A stretch of DNA of 64,000 nt from Persicaria tinctoria (lineage: Eukaryota > Streptophyta > Magnoliopsida > Caryophyllales > Polygonaceae): NCBI GenBank assembly GCA_037127255.1, contig JBANSL010000009.1, positions 16,132,475-16,196,474 on the forward strand. The letters are read 5' to 3'. The notes under the pieces are model-generated. The model searched no databases. It saw only the letters and a program-made list of their open reading frames with translations, and was not told the origin of the DNA. Shown here one piece after another: positions 1 to 10,615 of this stretch (within the stretch, counting starts at the first letter, position 1; the number at the start of each line of letters is the position of its first letter). Made by a program: the position numbers and the translations under genes.

Positions 1-221
1 CTTTATCTCTAAATGTTTACATCTATCAATGAAAATAATTTTATTACTAATAATTTTTATCTCTAAAAGTTTTAATATGTTTATTTACATTTGGAATTTG
101 ATAAATATATTAACTTGGTTCTACTTGGTTCTATGTGTTTACATTCAAAAGAAATAAAAAACAAATATACTATAAACTTGAAAAATGTTGTAATTATGGA
201 GATTTGATCCCTTGACATGAT
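1..221. other. AT-rich flank, no gene seen
   Basis: AT-rich sequence with no open frame, RNA motif or repeat boundary that I can support. Confidence 0.6.
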
Positions 222-372
222 CACTACTGAAAAACTGTGTAAATTCCGACGCTTTACTCTCGACGTTATTGATATGCGTCTGAAATTACCGACATTAGAA
301 AGCGTTGAAAGAAAGTCCTAACCCTTCTCGACATGTGTATGTGTTGAGAATGGCAAAAGTTTATTTAAAATA
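222..372 (+). mobile_element. Possible CACTA-type 5' terminus
   Basis: The stretch begins CACTACTGAAAAAC, which resembles the CACTACAAGAAAA-type ends of plant CACTA transposons. It is followed by CGACGC/GCGTTG-like motifs in both orientations (about 247-312), as in CACTA subterminal regions. I could not find a matching inverted end in the window, so the element could be truncated or the match could be chance. If real, it may be the left end of the transposon that carried the gene fragments now lying right of 24107, because element A is inserted between the two. Confidence 0.35.
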
Positions 373-937
373 TTAAAAACCCTAGTATTACCGTCTCGCT
401 AGATTCATCTTTCTCTCTCCGCTAGACCTAAGAACTCGCCGCCCTCTCATTCTCCTCAATCGCTAGATCCATCTCTCTCCTCTCCCTCTCCCTCTCCCTC
501 TCCGCTCGAAAAGGAGTTCAAATTACAGGCGATTCTGCCATCATGGCTTCGTTTTTGTCATTGAGGAAGAGCGATACGTAGGCTAGGTGTTCCGGTGAAG
601 AAAAGTAGATCAGCAAATATTATAGGCGACAGGGCTTCGACTTCAGGCGATGATGGCGACAGATTGAAGGCGAAGCTTGGCAGCGGAGGTGCGGCGTAGG
701 ACGTGAGCTTTATGAGGGAGCAACAAAATCCGAAGAGCTTGGATGTTTGTGCAGCGATGTAGAAGGTGAAGAGAGAGTGAGGATCGACCACCAAGGAGAG
801 GATCAGTAAGATGTCTCCTTGTACCGCCGACAAGCGCAAGTCCAACTACTGCGGATTTGCTAGGTTTGACCTGTTTTCCCTTTCAAATTTAACCCTACAT
901 GTGGCTAATTCGCGAAATCGGCATGTTATCCCCCCCT
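373..937 (+). other. Decayed transcribed-looking flank
   Basis: A CT-rich tract with a (CTCTCC)n run near 476-515 looks like a plant 5' UTR. It is followed by a coding-like but stop-interrupted stretch (about 540-860, plus strand) that I cannot assign to a family. The C run at 931-936 and the TT that follows hold the left target-site copy of element A. Confidence 0.4.
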
Positions 938-3642
938 TGTAAAGACTCGGATTTTTAAATCCTAATTTTTTTTTCGGAAAAAAAGAATTAAAAATGAGAT
1001 TAAAATCGGGTTTAAAACTCGTTTAGCGGATTCCGACCGGAAAGTAAAATTTGGAAAAAAAATATAATTTATCGAGAAAGCGGGATTCGGGAAAACTAAC
1101 ATTCAGGGACTAATTTCGGGATTCAAAATTCGCGTATTTGGGATTTATTCCCGGGTATTGGTCAACCAATTTCACACTCAACCTCTCACCCACTCCCCCC
1201 TACCTTGTCCTGCAACCCGAGCCCATTCCCCTGCCTATAACCCCCGTCACTTCACCTATTTCCGCCATCACCCACGCCCAAACTCACCATCACACTCTTA
1301 CCATCTTCCTCCTTGCTTCCTCCTTCCTCAAGAGCTGCAGAAATAGCATCTGTTCACACTCCTCGAGAGCACAACAGCAGCAGCTCGACGCCATCACCGA
1401 ACCTCCACCGTCACCTTCACTCCCGTTGCGCCACCACCGATCTCCATCGCCACCTCCATCCTCCATTTTCGTTGAAGCCAGCAGCAAGGTGGGCACCTTC
1501 ACACCCTCCCCGACGTCCAAAGACGCAGCCAAGCCGCCTGGAGCAGCCATCTCGAGCCGTCGCCAAGTCCATTCGCGAGCTCTTCCCCTGATTCCGCCCT
1601 TCCGAGGTCGGTAAGCTTCGACATCTCGTTCTATTCGAAATCCCATTAAAGAACCCTCCTTTGACCTTCATTTACTCTCCTAGGTCGAATCCGAGGTTCC
1701 TCCATCTCCGACGCAGCGAATCGAGTCTCCGGCGAGCTCCGATGGAGCTCCGACGTCCGCGAACCCCTCGGTGAGCTTCGTTCGTTTCAATCCCTGCCTT
1801 CGATCCTTTGTTTAACATTCTTAGGGGTTGGGAATTGAGGGTTGAAGAGGATGAGAGGGTGGCCGGAGCTCCGCCCTTGCCGGCGAGCAGCGCTCCCCTC
1901 CCTTTTCTTTTCCTCCGTTTTCGAGCGCGGGGATGTCGGAGGTAGTTGATGATGAACAGTAAAATGGTCCGGTTTTAGTTTTGTTTTAAAATGGGTCCGG
2001 TTCAGTGATTTAATTAATAAACCGGTTCGGTTCACTTTTAAAAAGAATTGGGTTTTGGGTTTTAAGGGGCTGATTTTTTATTACATAAAAATAGTTGGGG
2101 TTTTTGTAAGGATTGGGAAATGGCTTGTGAAAGTATTTAATAAATGGTAATAAAACAAAATATAATAGTATTTGAGGATTTAAAAGATCAAATATTAATT
2201 TTGGAGATTGTATAAAAGGTTGAAAAGTGATTTAATAAATAAATTGAAAAAGGAATTTAGCGAGTATTTTCAAGGGGTCAGAACCCTTAACTGTTTAATT
2301 CGGATTTGAAGCTAACTTGGGAATAAGACGATGATTAATAGTGGGATATTGTGGTGAATTTCATAAGAGATTAAATGTTTTGATATTTATGATGATGATA
2401 TAATATGGAAAGTATAAGTATGATTTATATAGGGAGTATATTTTTTTTAAACTGATGAGTTGACAAGTTATGATGAATGGTATGAGATAAGAGATGGTTG
2501 ATCGTGATAAATTGAAAGTATGATTGATGCAAGCTTACTTATCTATCAGCTAACTTGAGTGAGTAAAATATGTGTTCAGTATGACTATAGAAGTATACTT
2601 AGTATATTCTCGTTATGTGATTAGGTGATATTATGTGATCGTGACTACTGTATGCTGAATTCTTCTTTTGCCGACCTTCTAGCAAGGTAAGTACCTCCGG
2701 CGCTTACTCAGTAACCAGTACCTCCTGCCTGATGTGTCATATAATATGTAGGTGTTGCATATGCATAAGAGCATGTCATGTATCATGCTGAGGAATTGCA
2801 TTTACGAATGAGCATCCTTATTCTGTATGCGTTTGAATACAGAACGACCGTTATCTGTGAGTCCTAGAGTCCTTGCTAGGGTCATAGGGCAGCTCTGCTT
2901 CATCGGGTGTTGTCCTCCTCGAGTCATTTATATATATCACGAGATACGAGATGGGCATGGGATATGATATGATGATGAGATTTGATATGATTATAGCATC
3001 GAACTGGCCAGTCTCCACCTTGTCTGGAATAGGGGTGGTGGTAAAAGAGGGATATACCGCTTGGTATTCTTTGTTAAGGCCTTCCTCAATATCCTGCACA
3101 TATGAATTAGGAGCAAGATAGTGTGGTTTTATTTCAGTACTGCATGAAGGCATCCTTTATTCTAGGTATAGGCGTATTATATGTCCTCAGCGCGGTCAGA
3201 GGACCCGCAGGCGGACTCTTGGCCTGACTTGGTGGTATAGTTTCAGGTACCCGATCTACTACTTGATTTTGTGCTGATATGACGGGGTCCATTCATATGG
3301 CGGAGAGTGAGTGTATGAACCCTGACTTCACCAAACTCGTGCTTTTTGGATTTCTTCCTATTATACTCCGTTTTGACTCGGCTCAGCCGTGGCACTGGCT
3401 GTATCATTTTCAGAACTTTCGCCCTTTGCATGATAAAGGTTTTCGCGCATTGTAGACTTAGGACAGGTACAGGGGTTTACCCCGGGGTCTCCAACGGACC
3501 TTCCGGGTTTGGGTGCGAAATCCCACTTTAAACTGCGCATCTTCGATTTCAAACCTTCAACCTGTACTCAGGGCGCAAGATCCCAACGAGGGGTTTCATC
3601 CCTCGAAACGTAACTCGAGAATCATAATCGTGAGCCGTTACA
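938..3642 (+). repeat. Element A 5' LTR
   Basis: About 2.7 kb, starting TGTAAAGACTCGG and ending GCCGTTACA immediately before the PBS. Positions 1427-2650 and 3392-3642 align with the right-hand LTR at 22634-23855 and 23860-24106. The segment at about 2808-2912 also matches, in reverse complement, the solo LTR at 46757-50021, so both belong to one broad LTR family. The CT-rich part (1170-1450) looks like a transcribed leader. Open frames here on either strand are low-complexity and not believable as genes. Confidence 0.85.
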
Positions 3643-3646
3643 AAGG

Positions 3647-3658
3647 TGGTATCAGAGC
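3647..3658 (+). promoter_or_regulatory. Element A primer-binding site (tRNA-iMet)
   Basis: TGGTATCAGAGC lies four bases after the 5' LTR end. It is the usual plant-retrotransposon complement to the 3' end of initiator methionine tRNA and would prime minus-strand cDNA synthesis. Confidence 0.9.
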
Positions 3659-4091
3659 TGAGGTTTTGCAATCCGAGTACAACAGGTTGAAGATGATTTT
3701 GAAAATCGCCCAATGTTTTCAAATGGGTTTGAGAAATGATTTCAAAAGGGAAAAATGAATTTAATTGGAATTAAAACGTAAAATGAATAAAGGGGAAACA
3801 ATCTCGTGGGTAGAGACCAACGCGATAGACCTCCCTTATGGATGTAGAACTCGGGGAACGGTAGGCAAAATACTAGTTTTGATTTACAGATGGGCCTAGA
3901 TAACTCCAAGGAACACCATGGAGGTTGGAGTGTCGAGTTAGGTGACTGTGAGGTTTTGCCCCTCCGGTCAGTCGTCCCTCAAAGGACGGCATAGATCGTC
4001 TCTATGCTTAATTTGTACATATATGCAATTATGCCCGAGGGCGATCCTCCTTGAAAGGGATCATATTAATCGTCGAGTGCTTCTGTGCTGA
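3659..4091 (+). other. Element A untranslated leader
   Basis: Sequence between the PBS and gag. It has no convincing conserved frame; it is the position of the retroelement 5' leader, which would normally hold the packaging signal. Confidence 0.6.
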
Positions 4092-5210
4092 GTGTTTAAA
4101 TTAACCGTTGATGTAGTACTCATGATCGATACTAGACGCGGTTCTGTTGGGCGTGGGGGTAGGGCACATCATGGTCGGGGACGCCCCCGTCGGATTGCTG
4201 TTGAGAGCGTCGATGAGCGCGCTGCTGACGATCACGTTGAGGAGCGAGCTTCACCTCCGCCGGCTGACGACCAGATTCCGATTCCCACAGAGACTAGACT
4301 AGGACAGCTAGAGGCGGCACTTCACGACATTCTGAGCGAGTTACGGGGAGGAGCCCGATCTACAGCACCGACGCCCGAGGTTCCTGTTCAGCCAGCTGAG
4401 CCCGTAGCTGATGCACGCCCTGAGAAGCGCGTCGACTGGGTCAAGACATTAGCTCAGTGCTGTCCTTCGGCTTTTACTAGAGAGGTTGGGGGGGATATTG
4501 AGAGATGGTTCCGTGAGATGGATGGGTTGTTCGACCATGTTGTTGTCCCCGCTTCCGAGAGACAGAGACTTGCCGCAGGGCGTCTACAGGGAGACGCTTT
4601 TGACCGGTGGTCTTTATTTAAGATAGATCAGGCTGAGTGGACCTACGAGGAGTTTAGGGATCTGATGCTGAGAGAGTACCGCCCTCCTGGGATTGAGATA
4701 GCCCGACAGGTATCCTTTATGCGAGGCTACTACGATCGATCAGCTTCTGTCTCTACCATCGTTCGCCAGTTCAAGAAGGAACTGGTCTACTGTGCTCACT
4801 TGTGCCCTTCCGATGAGAGCCGAATTCGCATGTTATCGATGAGACTGCCGCCTCCAGTACTTCTGCATGCCTCTAGCTTGGGAGCTGTCAGCTTTGATCG
4901 ATTCTTGGAGGTCATCCTCCTGTACGACCAGCAGCGGATCTTGTCCGAGACTGCATACACCACTTCTCGCCCTGAGGCAAAGAGAGCGAGACCAGCGGAT
5001 GGTCGCGGAGACGACAGATCCAGGAGAGGAGGCTATGGAGGAGGATTTAGAGGGGGATATCACGGAGTTACACCGAGGGCACCCCAGCCGCCCGGTCCAG
5101 CTGTTTATGGAGGAGATGCACGAGTGAGGAGTGTCACTTGCCATGGATGCTTTGAGAGAGGTCATTATGTCGCTTCCTGCCCAGATCGTTCGAGGAGATT
5201 CTTCTCGTAG
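4092..5210 (+). pseudogene. Element A gag
   Basis: A 372-residue open frame for the capsid-nucleocapsid protein. The central part (about residues 110-290) has the conserved plant Ty3 gag region, including the start WVKTLAQCCPSAFTREVGG. A Gly/Arg-rich tail follows, then one CCHC zinc knuckle near the end (CHGCFERGHYVASC, spacing CX2CX4HX4C) for RNA binding. The true start could be the ATG at 4092 or the in-frame Met 11 (4122), which precedes the basic, low-complexity N-terminus. In intact relatives gag runs on into protease. Here the frame ends soon after the knuckle and the continuation is in another frame, so there is a frameshift near 5190-5210. Confidence 0.8.
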
Positions 5211-6050
5211 AGGTCAGGGGCGAGGAGATGCTTCTGGTAGAGGTCGAGGAGGAGGTAGAGGAGGTAGAGGTTACGATCGTGGAGGCAGATGGCCGTCAGG
5301 GCCAGGTCAGGGTAGAGGTTCGTCATCTGCAGGACCATCTGGGTCCGGGTATGATCGTGGCCAGAGTTCCGGAGGCCGAGGACCAGCATTACCCCCACCG
5401 CCCCGCGTGTTCCAGATGACAGCTAATGACCGTACTGCCCCTACTTCCGCAGGTACTATACATTTCCATGATGCGTGCTTGTCTATATTGTTTGACACTG
5501 GTGCTACTCACTGCTTCATAGTAAAAGCGTGCGTTGCTAGGCTGAGCCTGAGCTGCACGAGTGGTTTACCCCTTACTATTGGTCTAGCGGACGGGGCAAA
5601 GGTTAGGACGAGTCGGGAGATTCTAGGGTGCCCCATCCATATAGGTGAGCGTGAGTGCCCAACCGACCTTATTGTCATGCCATTGAGGATGGATGATCTC
5701 ATTCTGGGTATGGATTTCATGGACCACTATGGAGCGATTATCAGTCTGAGGACGAGGACGGTGTCTATCTTGGCAGATGATGGGACTTAGCACCAGGTTT
5801 GGGGGAGCGACCCCAAGAGTAACGGAACGCTCATTAGCGCAGTCAGAGCCGCGAGACTTCTAGACCAGGGATGCATCGGGTATTGGTGTTACGCTTTAGA
5901 GGTGGATCGCACACATCCCAGCTTGTCAGATGTCCCTGTTGTCAGAGACTTCACAGATGTTTTTCCAGATGAGCTACCGGGACTTCCCCCGCCGAGAGAG
6001 GTTGACTTTGGGATCAAGCTACCGGGACTTCCCCCAGATGAGCTACAGAG
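5131..6050 (+). pseudogene. Element A protease and linker
   Basis: The open part runs to 5790 and starts in a Gly/Arg-rich linker shifted one frame from gag. The retropepsin active site is FDTGATHCF (about residues 123-131), with a later ILGMDF motif, typical of Ty3 aspartic proteases that cut the polyprotein. A TAG at 5788-5790 interrupts it, and the same frame continues open to about 6058 through a VFPDELPGLPP linker. The block CTACCGGGACTTCCCCC occurs twice, near 5973 and 6020, where relatives carry the segment leading into RT. A short duplication or replacement has therefore damaged the protease-RT junction and changed the frame. Confidence 0.75.
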
Positions 6051-7373
6051 ATGGCGGAGCTGAAGGCTCAGTTGGAGGAGCTAGCCGAGAAGGGTTACAT
6101 CAGGCCTAGTGCATCACCTTGGGGAGCACCAGTGTTGTTCGTCAAGAAGAAGGACGGGTCATTGAGGCTATGCATCGATTATAGGGAGCTGAACAGTGCG
6201 ACGGTGAAGAACCGTTATCCCCTTCCCAGGATTGACGACATGTTGGATCAGCTGCAGGGCGCCGTTGTCTTCTCGAAGATTGATTTGAGGTCCGGTTATC
6301 ACCAGCTGAGAGTAAAGCCAGAGGATGTCCAGAAGACCGCTTTTAGGACCCGCTATGGTCACTACAAGTTCGTGGTCATGCCGTTTGGGCTGACCAATGC
6401 ACCAGCTGCTTTCATGGAGCTCATGAACCGCGTGTTCATTGACTACCTAAACAGATTCGTCGTCGTCTTCATAGATGACATTTTAGTCTACTCGAGGAGC
6501 AGAGAGGAGAACGAGGAGCATTTGAGGACCGTCCTCGAGACGCTGAGGAAGCATCAGCTATATGGGAAATACAGCAAGTGCGAGTTCTGGCTCACAGAGG
6601 TGGCTTTCTTAGGCCATGTGATTTCAGCAGAGGGAGTCGCCGTGGATCCGGCGAAGATTGATGCTATCGTTGCTTGGGAGGTTCCCAAGAACGTCAAGGA
6701 CATCCGCTCATTTCTAGGATTGGCCAGTTACTACAGGAGATTCGTCAAGGGTTTCTCGAGCATTGCTAGGCCGATGACGCAGCTGCTGAAGAAAGATGTT
6801 CCTTTTGAGTGGAGTGTGGTATGTCAGGCCAGCTTCGAGCTTCTGAAGGAGAAGCTGACGACCGCACCAGTGCTACCGTTGCCAGAAGGGACAGAGGACT
6901 TCGTCGTCTACACAGACGCTTCGCGTTCCGGCTTGGGATGTGTTCTGCATCAGAGAGGTCGAGTCATCGCTTATGCTTCGCGCCAGTTGAAGCCTGCAGA
7001 GGTGTCTTATCCCGTTCATGACTTGGAGTTGGCAGCGGTAGTTCATGCTTTGAAGATTTGGAGGCATTACCTGTACGGCACTTCATGCAAGGTGATGACG
7101 GATCACAAGAGCTTGAAGTATATTTTCAGTCAGAAGGAGCTCAACATGCGACAGAGACGATGGATAGAGCTTCTAAAGGACTATGACATGGACATAGTTT
7201 ATCACCCAGGAAAGGCCAATGTGGTGGCAGATGCGCTTAGTAGGAAGACTCACCAGGAGACATCAGTTGCGAGGCTTACAACTCAGAGGGATTTGCAGAC
7301 AGATTTGATGAGGTGTTACTTCGAGGTGTGGGTTCAGCGGGAGAATGGACAGTTATCATTCTTGGAGGTTTAG
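6051..7373 (+). pseudogene. Element A reverse transcriptase-RNase H
   Basis: A 440-residue open frame. RT motifs run in order: [35 protein letters not shown] and the catalytic [11 protein letters not shown] (about residues 139-149). RNase H follows, with [12 protein letters not shown], the [11 protein letters not shown] acid and VVADALSR. These enzymes would copy element RNA into DNA and degrade the template. The ATG at 6051 is an internal methionine in what should be a continuous polyprotein. The frame ends at a TAG (7371-7373) where related proteins carry glutamine, and the following sequence stays open, so this looks like a CAG-to-TAG mutation. The core motifs are intact. Confidence 0.9.
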
Positions 7374-8626
7374 GCTGAGTTGACCGAGGAGATTCGACGA
7401 GGTCAGGCAGACTGTCCAGAGATTGCAGTTCTGAGGGATCGGATGGCCCAAGGTCGATTCAAAGAGCTTGTAGAGAGAGGAGATGGGATATGACCTTTCA
7501 GGGCAGAGTTGTAGTTCCGTCGACGTCAGGTCTGAGGCAGAGGATCATGCAGGAGGCTCACTCCACTCCTTATTCTGTCCGTCCAGGGACGAATAAGATG
7601 TATCAGGATTTGAGGAGATATTATTGGTGGCAGAGAATGCGAGCAGACATCACAGACTTTGTAGCCAGATGTCAGGTTTCCCAGCAGGTTCAGATTGAGC
7701 ACCAGAGACCGGGAGGACTTGTGAGGTCGCTTCCAGTTCCCGCGTGGAAGTGGACAGATATCTCGATGGACTTTGTCACCGGGCTGAGGCGGGATGTCAG
7801 AGGATTCGACGCCATTTGGGTCGTGGTCGATAGGTTGACCAAGTCGGCTCACTTCATTCTGATTCAGGAGACATGGCCAGCATCGCGGTTAGCTGAGGAG
7901 TTCATTTGCCTGATCCTGAGACTTCATGGAGTACCTGAGAGGATCGTATCTGACAGAGATGGACGTTTTACCTCGAGGTTTTGGCATCAGGTTCAGGAGA
8001 GTCTAGGTACTAGACTGCATTTCAGTACAGCCTTTCATCCTCAGACAGATGGCCAGAGTGAGAGAACGATTCAGACCTTGGAGGATATGATGCGATCATG
8101 TGTTTTGGAGAAGGGAGACCGTTGGGTTAGACACCTACCATTGGTGGAGTTTTCATACAACAACAGCTACCCTGCGTCGATCGAGATGGCTCCATATGAG
8201 GCTCTGTATGGGAGGCGATGCATGTCGCCAGTTGGTTGGGATGAGCCTGCGGACACGGTTTCATCTTTACCGGACCTAGTTAGAGAGACCATTGATAAGG
8301 TGGGACGCATCCGTGAGCACATGAGAGTCGCTCAGGATCGCCAGAAGAAGTATGCAGACAGGCGGAGGATAGAGATTGAGTTCGAGGTAGGTTCGCATGT
8401 GTGGCTTCGAGTTTTGCCTACCAGAGGAGTCCGACGGTTTGGGATCAAAGGAAAGTTGAGTCCGAGGTATATTGGCCCGTTTGAGATTTTGGATAGAGTT
8501 GGCGAGGTGGCCTATCGCTTAGCATTGCCCCCATCCTTGGCCGGTGTTCATGACGTCTTTCACGTCCCACAGCTTCGCCAGTATATCCCTGACCCTAGCC
8601 ATGTCCTAGACTATTCAGACCTTTAG
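7374..8626 (+). pseudogene. Element A integrase
   Basis: The RT frame continues open after the TAG until a TGA at 7488-7490, where one base is lost or gained. The rest is open from 7490. The N-terminal HHCC zinc domain is degraded: the second His is replaced by Arg (YSVRPG) and the last Cys by Ser (CQVSQQ). The catalytic core is recognisable, with MDFVTGL, VSDRDGRF and TDGQSERTIQTLE supplying the D,D,E triad, followed by the C-terminal GPFEILDRVGEVAYRL module. A TAG at 8624-8626 again sits where glutamine is plausible. The product would join cDNA to host chromosomes; this copy cannot make it whole. Confidence 0.88.
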
Positions 8627-8796
8627 GTTGAGCCTGACCACACCTTTGTAGAGCGTCCTGTGAGAGTTCTTGACCCTCGAGTCAAGAGGCTTAGGAACAG
8701 GGAGGTTCCTTTGCTTCTAGTTCAGTGGTCTAGGAGGAGCCCTGAGGAGGCCACGTGGGAGACTGAGGAGAGTATTCGGGCTAGTTATGGGGATGT
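8627..8796 (+). pseudogene. Element A chromodomain tail
   Basis: The frame continuing after the TAG encodes a region with FVERPVRVLD, LLLVQWSRRSPEEATWE and TEESIRASYG. This is the chromodomain-like C-terminus of Tekay/Del chromoviruses, thought to direct integration to heterochromatin. It is cut at its end by insertion of element B; the target duplication CCTAG is at 8797-8801 and 21715-21719. Confidence 0.8.
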
Positions 8797-9386
8797 CCTA
8801 GTGTTGTGAGCAGAATCTGCCATGTTTTACAGTAACTTTTATATCGATTTCTGTATACATTGCATTCATTTGGGCTTAGATAGAACAGAACCTATGTAGT
8901 TTATGTTTATTCGCCAAATTATGGAATCTACACCAGTTTCTGTTTAAATCGCAGAATTCGAGGCGTTTTACAGCAATTCTACAGAAGGTCGGAAAAGCTC
9001 GAAAAACCACTACAGAAGTCCAAGGTCAAAGCAGCAACGGAACCAGTCGAATCGAGCCGAGGAACCAGACTACTCGACCTCGAGTAGACCTTACTCGATC
9101 TAGACGAGCGTAGCCGAGCAACCTTGGTCGACAGAGCCTGATCGAGAAAGCCAGACCAACCCAGCTCCTGAGGTTACTCGATCTCGACAAGCCCTAGTCG
9201 AGATCGACGAAGACCAGACACCACACCCGGAGTCGAGAAGAGGACTGATCGAGAAGCCGAGGACAAGGACAACCCTACTCGATCTCGACAAAGCCTTATC
9301 GAGATCGCCAAGCGCCACCAAGCCTGTCCGAGTCCATGCCGAGGAGCTCTAGTCGACACCATCAGAGAACCATCCTCGACCAACCC

Positions 9387-10559
9387 TGATGTCATACTCA
9401 AGCGGAAGAAGAAGGCTCCACCTTGGGAGTCGTTAAAGAAACGACGTTAATTATTTTATTAATTATTATTTTATGCAATTAGATTAATAATGTACAAGAT
9501 TATATCTCCTCTAGATATATCTTGTTCCCTAAGCTTTAGAATTATATCTTCTTAGGATTTATTTATCTTTAAGTTATTTCATTTATCTTAGATAGAATTA
9601 AATCTATCCAAACCCCTTTCCTTTGCAAGGAATGATTGGTTAGATCTCTTAGAACTTTATTATAAATTCATGTTACACCCTTTGAATTTAATCAGATTGA
9701 AAATTAGAATTGAAGAAACCCTTTAGAGACTCGAGGACGAGTCAATTAGAAACCCTTTAGAGGCTTTCCGAGGTCGGAGTCAACGGAAATCTGCGCAACA
9801 TCGACGTCAACGAGAGTTGCAGAGACGAGCTTTGCAACAACGAGCTTTAGAGCGCGGACATCCGCTCCGCGCGCTCGCCTTCGCTCGCGCGCGCCTGCAC
9901 CAGCCTCGCGCTCTCGCTGTCTTGCCTCTTGCGCGCAACGTCCAGCGCACTCACCTTCTTCTTTGCTTTCTTTCTTTAATAGCTTAAAGCTTGAAGTTTT
10001 ATTAGTAATACAGTAGTTTAGAGTTAGTTAGTTAATTTCCTCTACTTTAGTTTTGTTTAAACTTTCTTAAGTTAACAACGTACTGTTGTTTAGTTTAGTT
10101 TTAATTTAGTTAATAATTAGTTTAGTTTAGGTTATTCCACGTGATCGGTATCCATACGGAGTCTACTCGATACAAATTCGACATCAATTCGTGGAAATCA
10201 AGGAGCATAAGCAAGATCGACGGATTTGTTTAGCAATTGGCCGGTCTCCAGCGAAGTGCCCTGTCATCGCGAGTCCTTCCGCGCACCAGTACCGCACACC
10301 CTGAGGCCTTGTCGCCTGTGTGCCCGACGTCCGCGCAACCCAGTCCCTCGCTTCTCCCTACTTTCTGTCGCTATTACCTTGTTTCAAGTTGCTGAATTTT
10401 ACCAAGTATAATTCTGTCGCTAAATCAGAATTCTAATCACTTGTTTAAATTGTTCCAAATCAGGAGATATCAAAGAGCATTGCAAGATCGGAGAAAATAT
10501 ACGGCGTGGTTCTTGATCTGAAGCCCACAGGCGAAGGATCGGGTATCCCAAACATATCA
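9387..10559 (+). repeat. Element C 5' LTR (1173 bp, rearranged)
   Basis: Starts TGATGTCATACTC and ends CCCAAACATATCA. The first ~335 bp and the last ~320 bp align with the 3' LTR. The middle differs. Positions about 9792-9855 copy part of the element's own coding region (10677-10740), joined at a shared GAGCG, and 9960-10245 is not found in the other LTR. A further 28-bp insertion lies near 10405-10433. Confidence 0.85.
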
Positions 10560-10615
10560 AGTGGATTTAGAGCCGGGTTATGCTACGCTCTTTGTTTCTC
10601 TGATGTTACTGATGT
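10560..10615 (+). promoter_or_regulatory. Element C leader and possible PBS
   Basis: TGGATTTAGAGCC starts at 10562, three bases after the LTR end, where a PBS should lie. It begins with the expected TGG (complement of tRNA CCA), but I cannot name the tRNA. Confidence 0.4.

Noticed and set aside
1138..1671. Overlapping open frames on both strands of the 5' LTR of element A
   Set aside because: Pro/Ser-rich low complexity in a CT-rich LTR segment, present in several frames at once, with no domain.
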